This document shows, one piece after another, positions 26,100 through 34,831 of a DNA stretch of 64,000 nt (position 1 is its first letter; every line of letters starts with the position of its first letter). The stretch is taken from positions 1 to 64,000 of the forward strand of contig NZ_NQKI01000026.1 of NCBI RefSeq assembly GCF_002269125.1, written 5' to 3'. Made by a program: the position numbers and the translations under genes. Origin of the DNA: Pseudomonas lundensis (GTDB lineage Bacteria > Pseudomonadota > Gammaproteobacteria > Pseudomonadales > Pseudomonadaceae). A model generated the notes under the pieces. It saw nothing but the letters and a program-made list of their open reading frames with translations, was not told the DNA's origin and did not search any database.

Positions 26100-26120
26100 G
26101 GGTAACGCTCCTGTTCAGTC

Positions 26121-26375
26121 TTATTTCAAGCCCTGACCCGAGAACATCAGCACTTTGTCACCTGCATATTGCACGCTGATAAAGCTGTTTTTATCGCCCC
26201 AGGTGCAGCTCGACATACCGAGTGCGCCCGAGCAATCCGTCGGGTTGCCCAACAGCTTCTCCACCTCGGCCTTGGGCATACCGGCCGACAGTTTTGAGTA
26301 GTTCTCTTGATTGACCTTGCTGCAGGCCGCCAATAACACACAGAACGACAACAACGCCAAAGAACGCAACTTCAT
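26121..26375 (-). CDS. Small DUF3862-like lipoprotein
   Basis: This 84-residue lipoprotein has a signal peptide and lipobox LAAC (Cys18). The mature part (NYSKLSAGMPKAEVEKLLGNPTDC...SCTWGD) resembles the SmpA/BLIP-like fold of DUF3862. ATG at 26375 is chosen because the lipoprotein signal begins there. It lies just upstream of blc in the same direction. Function unknown. Confidence 0.75.
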   Translation of the reverse strand: MKLRSLALLSFCVLLAACSKVNQENYSKLSAGMPKAEVEKLLGNPTDCSGALGMSSCTWGDKNSFISVQYAGDKVLMFSGQGLK

Positions 26376-26543
26376 GGAAAAGCTCCTGAATGGGAAAGTC
26401 GGCATCGCTGCCTCGGTGAGAGCTTAGAAGAGAAAAGCGCGGGGTGGTTCCCGACAGGCCGGGGTTTTGTTGCAGGCGGGCAGGTAGAGCTCAGGCAACG
26501 CGCTGTCGAGGCTGCCGGGTAATGGCGAGACGGTGCACAGATC

Positions 26544-26588
26544 GGGGGGGCTTGCCCCCCCTTCGCAGCCTGCGGCAGCGACTGCGCG
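26544..26588. repeat. G7/C7 hairpin plus REP-type element
   Basis: A GGGGGGG-CTTG-CCCCCCC hairpin (26544-26561) is followed by a REP-like sequence at 26564-26588. Its first 20 bases (26564-26583) are identical to 44409-44428. These lie downstream of the fbp gene. Confidence 0.65.
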
Positions 26589-26589
26589 C

Positions 26590-27600
26590 TTAGGCTTTGT
26601 GGTAAGCCGTAATGCGCGCCACTTCTTCTTTGGAGCCCAGGAATACCGCAACACGCTGGTGCAGGCCTTCAGGCTGGATGTCGAGGATGCGCTGGTGGCC
26701 GTCAGTGGACGCGCCGCCTGCCTGCTCCACAAGGAACGACATCGGGTTGGCTTCGTACATCAAACGCAGCTTGCCTGGCTTGGAAGGCTCACGGCTGTCA
26801 CGCGGGTACATGAACACGCCACCACGGGTCAGGATGCGGTGGACGTCTGCCACCATCGCAGCAACCCAACGCATGTTGTAGTTCTTCTTCAGCGGACCTT
26901 CTTCACCGGCCAGCAATTCGTCAACGTAGCGCTGTACCGGGGCTTCCCAGTGGCGCTGGTTAGACATGTTGATGGCGAATTCCTGCGTGGATTCAGGAAT
27001 GCTGATGTCTTCGTGGGTGAGCACGAAGCTGCCCATTTCGCGGTCCAGGGTGAACCCTTTAACGCCATCACCCAGGGTCAGCACCAGCATGGTTTGCGGG
27101 CCGTAGATCGCATAACCGGCCGCCACTTGGGTGGAGCCCGGTTGCAGGAATGCTTTTTCGCCCAGGTCGCCGTTCTCGGCCAAGTGGCCTTCAGGGCAAC
27201 GCAGCACGGAGAAAATCGTACCGACGGGCGCGTTGATGTCGATGTTGGACGAGCCGTCCAGCGGGTCGAATACCAACAGGTAGGCGCCTTTCGGGTATCT
27301 GCCCGGGATCTGGTAGGCGTTGTCCATTTCTTCGGATGCCATACCGGCCAGGTGACCGCCCCATTCGTTGGCTTCGAGCAGGATTTCGTTGGAAATCACG
27401 TCAAGCTTCTTCTGGACTTCGCCTTGCACGTTTTCGGTGCCCATGCTGCCCAGAACACCACCCAGGGCGCCTTTGGACACGGCGTGGCTGATCTCTTTGC
27501 AAGCACGCGCCACCACTTCGATGAGGAAACGCAAATCAGCAGGCGTGTTGTTGCTGCGGGTCTGCTCGATCAAATAGCGACTCAGGGTAACGCGGGACAT
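26590..27600 (-). CDS. fbp: Fructose-1,6-bisphosphatase class I
   Basis: Fbp hydrolyses fructose-1,6-bisphosphate to fructose-6-phosphate, the committed step of gluconeogenesis. The 336-residue protein carries the class I signature LLVFDPLDGSSNID at about residues 108-121 for metal and phosphate binding, plus KLRLMYEANPMSFLVEQAGG near the C-terminus. ATG at 27598-27600 gives the normal length; a longer frame upstream is unsupported. Together with pckA in this window it completes two gluconeogenic bottlenecks. Confidence 0.96.
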   Translation of the reverse strand: MSRVTLSRYLIEQTRSNNTPADLRFLIEVVARACKEISHAVSKGALGGVLGSMGTENVQGEVQKKLDVISNEILLEANEWGGHLAGMASEEMDNAYQIPGRYPKGAYLLVFDPLDGSSNIDINAPVGTIFSVLRCPEGHLAENGDLGEKAFLQPGSTQVAAGYAIYGPQTMLVLTLGDGVKGFTLDREMGSFVLTHEDISIPESTQEFAINMSNQRHWEAPVQRYVDELLAGEEGPLKKNYNMRWVAAMVADVHRILTRGGVFMYPRDSREPSKPGKLRLMYEANPMSFLVEQAGGASTDGHQRILDIQPEGLHQRVAVFLGSKEEVARITAYHKA

Positions 27601-27748
27601 GTAAGGCTCCGAACTAGGGGGAGGGGGCAAAAAACCCGCGCAGTTTAACGCGTGTTGACGTGCAAATCTTCTAATCAGACTCAGATCCGGCCGAGCGGGT
27701 TCAGTTGCGGGCAAAAAACAGCCAAAACCCGTAACTGCCGCCCTGTGA

Positions 27749-27774
27749 CGAGGCTGCGTCCGGTCGCAGCCTCG
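27749..27774. repeat. Inverted repeat between fbp and glgP
   Basis: CGAGGCTGCG (27749-27758) pairs with CGCAGCCTCG (27765-27774). It is similar to 13575-13604. It could end glgP transcription, although no T-run is present. Confidence 0.6.
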
Positions 27775-27802
27775 CGGTGGTTCAGTAGCGCCAGCAAGAC
27801 CG

Positions 27803-30250
27803 TTAGAGCGCCTTCCAGATCTCGGTCGCATACTCACGAATGGTGCGGTCGGAAGAGAACCAGCCCATGCGCGCGGTATTGAGTACCGACGTGCGCCACC
27901 ACGCATCGTTGTCGTGCCACAGCGCTTCAACACGCATTTGCGCATCCCAATAAGCGTCAAAGTCAGCGCACACCAGGAAGCGGTCGTAATCAATCAGCGA
28001 GTCGATCAGCCCCGTATAGCGCGCCGGGTCATCGTGAGAGAACACCCCGCCGCGAATCGCCTGCAACACATCATTGAGCCGATGAGACGCGGCGATTTCC
28101 GGCCCGGCATTGAACTCGCCACTGAGCTTGCGGGCTTCGACCTGTTGCGCGGTGAGGCCGAAGATAAACATGTTTTCTGAGCCGACACGCTCGCACATTT
28201 CGACGTTGGCGCCGTCCAGCGTGCCAATGGTCAACGCCCCGTTGAGGCCGAACTTCATGTTGCTGGTGCCCGACGCTTCATAACCGGCGGTGGAAATTTG
28301 CTCGGACAAATCGGCCGCCGGGATGATGTTCTCCGCCAGGCTGACGTTGTAGTTGGGCAGGAACACCACTTTGAGCAAACCACGCACAGTCGGGTCGTGG
28401 TTAATGGTGCGCGCGATGTCATTGGTCAGTTTGATGATGAGTTTGGCCTGTTGATAACTGGCCGCCGCTTTGCCGGCAAAGATCTTCACACGCGGCACCC
28501 AGCGGTTACCCGGCTCGGCACGGATTGCCTGATACAGCGCCACGGTGTGCAGCAGGTTCAGCAACTGGCGCTTGTACTCGTGGATACGTTTGACCTGCAC
28601 ATCGAACATGGCTTCGGGGTTGACCACAATGCCGAGGCGCTCATAAATCAAGGCCGCCAAGGTGCATTTGTTTTGCAGCCGCTGTTCAGCGAATCGCTTG
28701 CGAAAGTCTGCACGCCCGGCAAACGGTTCCAGCTGGATCAGGTTGTGCTCGGGATCGTCCTGAAATTGCGGGCCTAGCGCATCCACCAACAGTGCCGTCA
28801 GCGGCGGGTTGGACTGGTAAAGCCAGCGCCGAAAGGTCACGCCGTTGGTTTTGTTGTTGATGCGGTCCGTGTACAGCTTGTGCATGTGCGAGAACACGGT
28901 GCTGCGCATCAATTGCGTGTGCAGCCCTGACACGCCATTGACGCTGTGACACCCCAAAAACGCCAGATTGCCCATGCGCACACGGCGGCCATTGTCTTCC
29001 TCGATCAACGACACGGCGCGCAGCACGTCAAAGTCATGCACGCCCTGTTCGCGCAGCGAATCAATGTGCAGCCCGTTAATCAGGTAAATGATCTGCATAT
29101 GCCGGGGCAGCAAACGCTCCATGAGCCCCACTGGCCAGGTTTCAAGCGCCTCGGGGAGCAAGGTGTGATTGGTGTAGGCCAGGGTTTCGACCGTGACCTT
29201 CCAGGCGGCACCCCACTCCACGCCGTGTTCATCGACCAACAGGCGCATCAACTCTGCGACGGCAATGGACGGATGGGTGTCATTGAGCTGGATGGCCACG
29301 TGGTCGCCAAGATCGAGCAATGCGAAGCCCTGATCCAGATGGCGCCGGATCAAGTCCTTCAACGATGCTGCCACGAAGAAATATTCCTGACGCAGCCGCA
29401 GCTCCTGCCCGGCTTCGTTGCTGTCCGCCGGGTACAGCACCCGCGAAATGCTCTCAGCGCGCACCACCTCTGCGACCGCGCCCAAGTGGTCACCGGCATT
29501 AAAGCGTTCGAGGTGCATCTCGTGCACCGCCCTGGCCCGCCATAAGCGCAACGTGTTGACGCTGGCACCGCGCCAGCCCACAACCGGGGTGTCGTAGGCA
29601 ATCGCACGCACGGTTTCGCCCGGCCACCAGACCTGCCGCGGGTGACCCTGTTCATCGATGAGGGTTTCGACCGCTCCGCCGAAGCCGATGAGGTACACCA
29701 CCTCCGGCCGCTCAAACTCCCACGGGTTGCCAAAGTCCAGCCAGTTTTCGGTCTGCTCCTGTTGCCAACCGTCCACGATGCTTTGGCGAAACAACCCGTG
29801 TTCATAGCGAATGCCGTAGCCGTGGGCCGCGACGCCAAGGGTGGCCATGCTCTCCATGAAACACGCCGCCAGACGGCCAAGCCCCCCATTGCCCAGCGCG
29901 GCATCGGGTTCAAGCAAACGGATTTGCTCCAGATCCACCCCCAGCTCGGTCAGCGCTTCACGCGCAATGTCGAGCAAACCGAGGTTACTGAGGCTGTCGT
30001 ACAGCAAACGGCCGATCAGAAACTCCAGCGACAGGTAATACACCCGCTTCTGGCCTTTGCGGTAAATCTGCCGTGTGTTGTCCATCCAGTGCTCGACCAT
30101 ATGGTCTCGGGCGGCCAGCGCAATGGCTTCGAACCAGTCATGATCGAACGCGTGTTCCGGGTCCTTGCCCACCGCGTAGGTCAGTTTGGCCAGTACGGCG
30201 GCGCGGAAGGCCGCCACTTGTGCATCACAAACAAGCGGTTCCTGGGACAT
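27803..30250 (-). CDS. glgP: Glycogen/alpha-glucan phosphorylase
   Basis: GlgP releases glucose-1-phosphate from glycogen or maltodextrin with pyridoxal phosphate as cofactor. The 815-residue length is typical. The PLP-binding region EASGTSNMKFGLNGALTIGTLDGAN lies near the C-terminal third (28220-28290 in the DNA), and the N-terminal active-site helix region (GNGGLGRLAACFMESMATLG) is conserved. It stands alone and is divergent from the ykgJ-like gene. Proximity to fbp suggests a role in storage carbon. Confidence 0.95.
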   Translation of the reverse strand: MSQEPLVCDAQVAAFRAAVLAKLTYAVGKDPEHAFDHDWFEAIALAARDHMVEHWMDNTRQIYRKGQKRVYYLSLEFLIGRLLYDSLSNLGLLDIAREALTELGVDLEQIRLLEPDAALGNGGLGRLAACFMESMATLGVAAHGYGIRYEHGLFRQSIVDGWQQEQTENWLDFGNPWEFERPEVVYLIGFGGAVETLIDEQGHPRQVWWPGETVRAIAYDTPVVGWRGASVNTLRLWRARAVHEMHLERFNAGDHLGAVAEVVRAESISRVLYPADSNEAGQELRLRQEYFFVAASLKDLIRRHLDQGFALLDLGDHVAIQLNDTHPSIAVAELMRLLVDEHGVEWGAAWKVTVETLAYTNHTLLPEALETWPVGLMERLLPRHMQIIYLINGLHIDSLREQGVHDFDVLRAVSLIEEDNGRRVRMGNLAFLGCHSVNGVSGLHTQLMRSTVFSHMHKLYTDRINNKTNGVTFRRWLYQSNPPLTALLVDALGPQFQDDPEHNLIQLEPFAGRADFRKRFAEQRLQNKCTLAALIYERLGIVVNPEAMFDVQVKRIHEYKRQLLNLLHTVALYQAIRAEPGNRWVPRVKIFAGKAAASYQQAKLIIKLTNDIARTINHDPTVRGLLKVVFLPNYNVSLAENIIPAADLSEQISTAGYEASGTSNMKFGLNGALTIGTLDGANVEMCERVGSENMFIFGLTAQQVEARKLSGEFNAGPEIAASHRLNDVLQAIRGGVFSHDDPARYTGLIDSLIDYDRFLVCADFDAYWDAQMRVEALWHDNDAWWRTSVLNTARMGWFSSDRTIREYATEIWKAL

Positions 30251-30505
30251 CGATACAACCTCAAGCGAGATGGAGCGATTTGAAGAACGAATGGTGTCAG
30301 CCTAGACGCTCTGACAGAAGGAAGCGGCTTGTGTTCGAGATTTTTGCGCTATCCTGGGGATAAATCGGCCAAGCAAACAATGCACCGGATGGCGGCACAA
30401 AACGGCGGCGCTCGATAGTGAGCAAAAAACCGGCAAATGGTTGTTCAATTCTTGCTCAACCCCGGTATGATCGCGCGCCCTGTTACACGCTGGAATATAA
30501 GCCTG

Positions 30506-30940
30506 ATGAAGTCCAACCTGATCGCCGCCGCGGAAATCGACCGTCTCGATACCTGGGCCAAATACACCGCGCCCATGTGCGGCTCCTGCATTTCCAGCTG
30601 CTGCACCCTACCGGTCGAGGTCAAGGTCAAAGACTTGATCCGCATCGGGCTGGTGGATGAATTCGAACTGGGCGACCCGCCGAAGAACATCGCCAAGCGT
30701 TTGCAAAAAGAAGGGATTGTGGAACGTTTCAACCAGAAGTCGGGCATCTTCACGCTGCAGCGCATGAGCAACAATGACTGCCTGTACCTGGACCGCAAAT
30801 CGCGCATGTGTACCATCTACGAAAAACGCCCTGATACCTGCCGCAACCACCCGCGTATCGGGCCGCGACCAGGGTACTGCGCGTATATTCCCAAAGCGGT
30901 CGAGCGTAAGAACAGCAGCGTTAAATTGATGGATTTTTAA
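30506..30940 (+). CDS. YkgJ-family cysteine cluster protein
   Basis: This 144-residue protein has the cysteine-cluster pattern CGSCISSCC at about residues 25-33 and further conserved cysteines (CLYLD...CTIYEKRPDTCRNHP), a putative iron or zinc site. The family is annotated as zinc/iron-chelating of unknown role. ATG at 30506 is the first start near the domain; an upstream start at 30437 adds an unrelated stretch. A strong terminator at 31029-31062 follows. Confidence 0.8.
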   Translation: MKSNLIAAAEIDRLDTWAKYTAPMCGSCISSCCTLPVEVKVKDLIRIGLVDEFELGDPPKNIAKRLQKEGIVERFNQKSGIFTLQRMSNNDCLYLDRKSRMCTIYEKRPDTCRNHPRIGPRPGYCAYIPKAVERKNSSVKLMDF

Positions 30941-31021
30941 GGCTCGAATTACCCTCTATCCAGGCCCCTCTCAAGGCAGGGAGTTGGAGTGACGGGTAAC
31001 AGCGCACACAAATCCCGCACA

Positions 31022-31062
31022 TAAAAAAACGCCCCCGACCGCAAGGCCGGGGGCGTTTTTGT
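31022..31062. terminator. Bidirectional terminator between ykgJ-like gene and typA
   Basis: ACGCCCCCG and CGGGGGCGT form a GC-rich stem flanked by seven A and five T residues. It serves the convergent ykgJ-like gene and typA. Confidence 0.9.
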
Positions 31063-31080
31063 AACCGCTAACTAATTAAC

Positions 31081-32901
31081 TTAGTTTTTGGCCTTTTTGG
31101 CAGCGCGGGTACGCTCGCCTTCGTCCAGGATCTTCTTACGAAGACGGATGGACTTAGGCGTCACTTCACACAGCTCGTCGTCCTGGATGAATTCCAGAGC
31201 CTGTTCCAGGGTGAAGCGAACAGGTGGAACCAGAGCGATGGTTTCGTCTTTACCCGAAGCACGCATGTTGTCGAGCTTCTTGCCCTTGGTAGGGTTAACG
31301 CCCATGTCGGTGTCACGGCTGTTCAGACCAACGATCTGACCGTTGTAGATCTCTTGACCGTGTTCAACGAACAGCTTGCCACGCGCCTGCAGGGTTTCCA
31401 GGGAGTAGGTCAGCGCCTTGCCCGTTTCAACCGATACCAGAACGCCGTTCTGACGGCCGGACATGTGGCCGGACTTCATCACGTCGTAGCGATCGAAGAT
31501 CGAGGTCAGGATGCCAGCACCGTTGGTCAGGGTCAGGAACTGGTTACGGAAACCGATCAGACCGCGAGCAGGGATGTTGTATTCCAGACGTACACGGCCC
31601 TTGCCATCCGGCACCATGTTGGTCAGGTCGCCCTTACGCAGGCCCATCTCTTCCATCACCTTGCCCTGAGATTCTTCAGGCAAGTCGATGGTGACGTTTT
31701 CGAACGGTTCGTGCTTAACGCCGTCAACCATGCGGATGATTACTTCTGGACGGCCAACGCCCATTTCGAAGCCTTCGCGACGCATGGTTTCGATCAGAAC
31801 CGACAGGTGCAATTCACCACGGCCCGATACTTTGAACTTGTCAGCCGAGTCGCCTTCTTCAACGCGCAGAGCAACGTTGTACAGCAGCTCTTTGTCCAGA
31901 CGTTCCTTGATGTTACGGGATGTCACGAACTTGCCTTCTTTACCGCAGAATGGCGAGTCGTTTACCTGGAAGGTCATGGAAACGGTTGGCTCGTCAACGG
32001 TCAACGGCTTCATCGCTTCAACGTTCATCGGGTCGCACAGGGTGTCGGAGATGAACAGCGAGTCCATACCGCTGATGCAAACGATGTCGCCTGCTGCAGC
32101 TTCTTCAACGTCTACACGGTGCAGACCGTGGTGACCCATCAGCTTCAGGATACGACCATTGCGGCGCTTGCCGTCAGCGTCGATAGCAACAACCGGGGTG
32201 TTCGGCTTGACGCGACCACGGGCGATACGGCCAACACCGATAATGCCCAGGAAGCTGTTGTAGTCCAGTGCCGAGATTTGCATCTGGAACGGACCGTCAC
32301 GGTCTACGGCTGGTGCCGGTACGTTGTCGACAATCGACTGGTACAGCGGGGTCATGTCTTCAGCCATGTCGGTGTGGTCAAGACCAGCAATACCGTTCAG
32401 GGCAGAGGCGTAAACCACTTTGAAGTCCAGCTGTTCTTCAGTAGCGCCCAGGTTGTCGAACAGGTCGAAGATCTGGTCCAGAACCCAATCAGGACGCGCG
32501 CCCGGACGGTCAACCTTGTTGATTACCACGATTGGACGCAGGCCGGCTTCGAACGCCTTCTTGGTCACGAAACGGGTTTGCGGCATAGGGCCGTCTTGAG
32601 CGTCAACCAGCAGCAGAACGGAGTCAACCATCGACATCACGCGTTCTACTTCACCGCCGAAGTCGGCGTGGCCCGGGGTGTCCACGATGTTGATGTGGTA
32701 GCCGTTCCAGTTGATGGCGGTGTTTTTCGCCAGAATGGTAATACCGCGCTCTTTCTCCTGGTCGTTGGAGTCCATCACGCGCTCGTCGTTGAGCTCGCCG
32801 CGCTCCAGAGTGCCGGATTGACGCAAGAGTTTGTCTACCAGGGTGGTTTTACCGTGGTCAACGTGAGCAATGATGGCGATGTTGCGTAGATTTTCGATCA
32901 C
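31081..32901 (-). CDS. typA: Ribosome-binding GTPase TypA/BipA
   Basis: TypA is a translation-factor GTPase that binds 70S or 50S ribosomes and supports assembly and stress or cold growth. The 606-residue protein has G1 AHVDHGKTT at about residues 12-20, G3 DTPGH, G4 NKVDR and the EF-G-like C-terminal domains, plus the TypA-specific tail. The start is GTG at 32899-32901 (MIENLRNIAII), which fits the family; the open frame before it has no similarity. Gene order typA-thiI-glnA is typical of Pseudomonas. Confidence 0.96.
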   Translation of the reverse strand: MIENLRNIAIIAHVDHGKTTLVDKLLRQSGTLERGELNDERVMDSNDQEKERGITILAKNTAINWNGYHINIVDTPGHADFGGEVERVMSMVDSVLLLVDAQDGPMPQTRFVTKKAFEAGLRPIVVINKVDRPGARPDWVLDQIFDLFDNLGATEEQLDFKVVYASALNGIAGLDHTDMAEDMTPLYQSIVDNVPAPAVDRDGPFQMQISALDYNSFLGIIGVGRIARGRVKPNTPVVAIDADGKRRNGRILKLMGHHGLHRVDVEEAAAGDIVCISGMDSLFISDTLCDPMNVEAMKPLTVDEPTVSMTFQVNDSPFCGKEGKFVTSRNIKERLDKELLYNVALRVEEGDSADKFKVSGRGELHLSVLIETMRREGFEMGVGRPEVIIRMVDGVKHEPFENVTIDLPEESQGKVMEEMGLRKGDLTNMVPDGKGRVRLEYNIPARGLIGFRNQFLTLTNGAGILTSIFDRYDVMKSGHMSGRQNGVLVSVETGKALTYSLETLQARGKLFVEHGQEIYNGQIVGLNSRDTDMGVNPTKGKKLDNMRASGKDETIALVPPVRFTLEQALEFIQDDELCEVTPKSIRLRKKILDEGERTRAAKKAKN

Positions 32902-33040
32902 TTGTGTATCTCGATCAGAGGATTCGGTGTGCTGACAGGTCGTGGCAGCGATTAACAATAGAGTCAGGCCTTGCCGTTACAACTTGACGGCGGCGTCGGG
33001 GGGCCGGTGACGCAGGCCACAGGCATACAGCCCCGGGCTC

Positions 33041-34495
33041 TTAGCTCGGTCGATAAACGCGCACATTGGCATGTCCCTCACTGAGCAAATGGTGAGCATG
33101 CAGGCGACTCATCACGCCTTTGTCGCAATACAACAGGTACTGACGGGTGTCATCCAGTTCCTTGAAGCGGCTGTTCAGAGCATAGAACGGCAACGCTTGT
33201 ACTTCGATGCCAGCCAGTTCCAGCGGCTGATCTTCCTGAGCATCCGGGTGACGGATGTCGAGAACGATCTGGCCCGCCAGCACTTCGCTGACCTCTTCGA
33301 CTTGCAAGTCCTGGCCCAACTCATCGATCACACGATCAATCGGCACCAGTTTGGCCCGCTCGAGCGCACGCTCAAGCACGGCCATATCAAACTGTTGTTC
33401 TTCATACTCCACGCGTGGACGCTTGGCGTGGGTCTTGGGGTTGACCGAAATCACCCCGCAATATTCAGGCATGTGTTTGGCGAAGTCGGCGGTGCCGATC
33501 TCGTTCGCCAAATCGATGATGTCCTGCTTGTGGCTGGCGATCAGCGGGCGCAAGACCAGTTTGTCGGTCACGCAATCGATCACGGACAGGTTGGGCAGCG
33601 TCTGGCTGGACACCTGTGAAATCGCTTCGCCCGTCACCAGTGCGTCGATATCGAGCCGGTCCGCAATACGGGACGCAGCGCGCAACATCATACGCTTCAA
33701 AATGACGCCCATATGACTGTTATCGACTTTGCCGAGAATTTCGCCCAGCACTTCTTCGAACGGCACGCTGACAAACAGCACGCGCTGCGAGCTGCCGTAC
33801 TTCTTCCATATATAGTGCGCGACTTCCATTACGCCCAGTTCATGGGCCCGGCCGCCGAGGTTGAAGAAGCAAAAGTGGCTCATCAGGCCGCGGCGCATGA
33901 TCTGGTAGGCCGCGACCGTAGAGTCGAACCCGCCGGACATCAGCACCAGCGTCTGCTCCAGCGCGCCCAGCGGGTAACCGCCAATGCTGTCGTGCTGGCT
34001 GTGAATCACAAACAACCGTTGGTCGCGAATTTCGATCCGGACTTCGATTTCCGGGTTTTTCAGCGAGATTCCGGCCGCTCCGCACTCGCGACGCAGCTTG
34101 CTGCCCACATATTTCTCGACATCCATCGAGGAAAACGGGTGCTTGCCCGCGCGCTTGCAACGCACCGAAAAGATCTTGCCCGCCAGCGAATCGCCGAAGT
34201 GCAGTTTGCACTTCTCGACGATGTCGTCGAAGTCACCCAACGGGTACTCATCGACCTGCAGAAAATGCGCGATGCCCGGCATGCAGCTCAGGCGTTCGGT
34301 CATCTCTTTCAGGGCTTTGGGGTCGCTCACACGCGTTTGCAGCTCGATGTTGTCCCACACACCACTCACTACCACAGCCGGGTCCAGATCGCGGAGCACG
34401 GTACGGATGTTTTTGGCCAATTGACGGACGAAACGCATCCGAACCGGGCGGCTCTTGATAGTGATCTCGGGGAAGACTTTAACGATTAGTTTCAT
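33041..34495 (-). CDS. thiI: tRNA 4-thiouridine synthase ThiI with rhodanese domain
   Basis: ThiI activates tRNA U8 with ATP and transfers sulfur to form 4-thiouridine; it also takes part in thiamine thiazole synthesis. The 484-residue protein has a THUMP domain (about 60-165), the PP-loop pyrophosphatase motif SGGFDSTVAA and a C-terminal rhodanese domain whose catalytic Cys lies in YCDKGVMSR. ATG at 34493-34495 (MKLIVKVFPEITIKS) is the canonical N-terminus. It is divergent from glnA. Confidence 0.96.
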   Translation of the reverse strand: MKLIVKVFPEITIKSRPVRMRFVRQLAKNIRTVLRDLDPAVVVSGVWDNIELQTRVSDPKALKEMTERLSCMPGIAHFLQVDEYPLGDFDDIVEKCKLHFGDSLAGKIFSVRCKRAGKHPFSSMDVEKYVGSKLRRECGAAGISLKNPEIEVRIEIRDQRLFVIHSQHDSIGGYPLGALEQTLVLMSGGFDSTVAAYQIMRRGLMSHFCFFNLGGRAHELGVMEVAHYIWKKYGSSQRVLFVSVPFEEVLGEILGKVDNSHMGVILKRMMLRAASRIADRLDIDALVTGEAISQVSSQTLPNLSVIDCVTDKLVLRPLIASHKQDIIDLANEIGTADFAKHMPEYCGVISVNPKTHAKRPRVEYEEQQFDMAVLERALERAKLVPIDRVIDELGQDLQVEEVSEVLAGQIVLDIRHPDAQEDQPLELAGIEVQALPFYALNSRFKELDDTRQYLLYCDKGVMSRLHAHHLLSEGHANVRVYRPS

Positions 34496-34592
34496 GAAAA
34501 CAGCGCGCGAGCAGCCTGCCAAAAAAGGGGGGCGCGGATTATAGCGGAAATTGCTCAAGGTTTAACCAGTTATCGTACAAACGGTTTTGGCC

Positions 34593-34680
34593 GCACCAAA
34601 ATAGAGCAAAAAGGCAAGTTTTCGCTTCATTTGAGTGCGATTAAAGGCATGAATCGGTAGGCTGCACCGCTTACTTGCCT
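34593..34680. promoter_or_regulatory. NtrC-like half-sites upstream of glnA
   Basis: GCACC at 34593-34597 and TGCACC at 34663-34668 resemble NtrC half-sites (TGCACC-N5-GGTGCA), but neither has a good second half. They lie 45-120 bases upstream of the sigma54-type element. Weak evidence. Confidence 0.3.
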
Positions 34681-34712
34681 GAGTTTGGCGCATTACACCC
34701 AAGTCAGGGCAC

Positions 34713-34728
34713 TGGCATGCAATTTGCT
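34713..34728 (+). promoter_or_regulatory. Sigma54-type promoter of glnA
   Basis: TGGCATGCAATTTGCT has GG and GC separated by exactly 10 bases and a TTGC -12 box. It lies about 105 bases upstream of the glnA ATG. glnA is a classic NtrC/sigma54 target in proteobacteria. Confidence 0.75.
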
Positions 34729-34831
34729 CCCTTGTGAGGCAGGTTGCCTTGGCAGAGTATTCGCGCCGGCATCAAGCACATTACTAAGGGCGCACCACTA
34801 CTTACCCGCCCGAAGCCACCCCGGAGGACAT

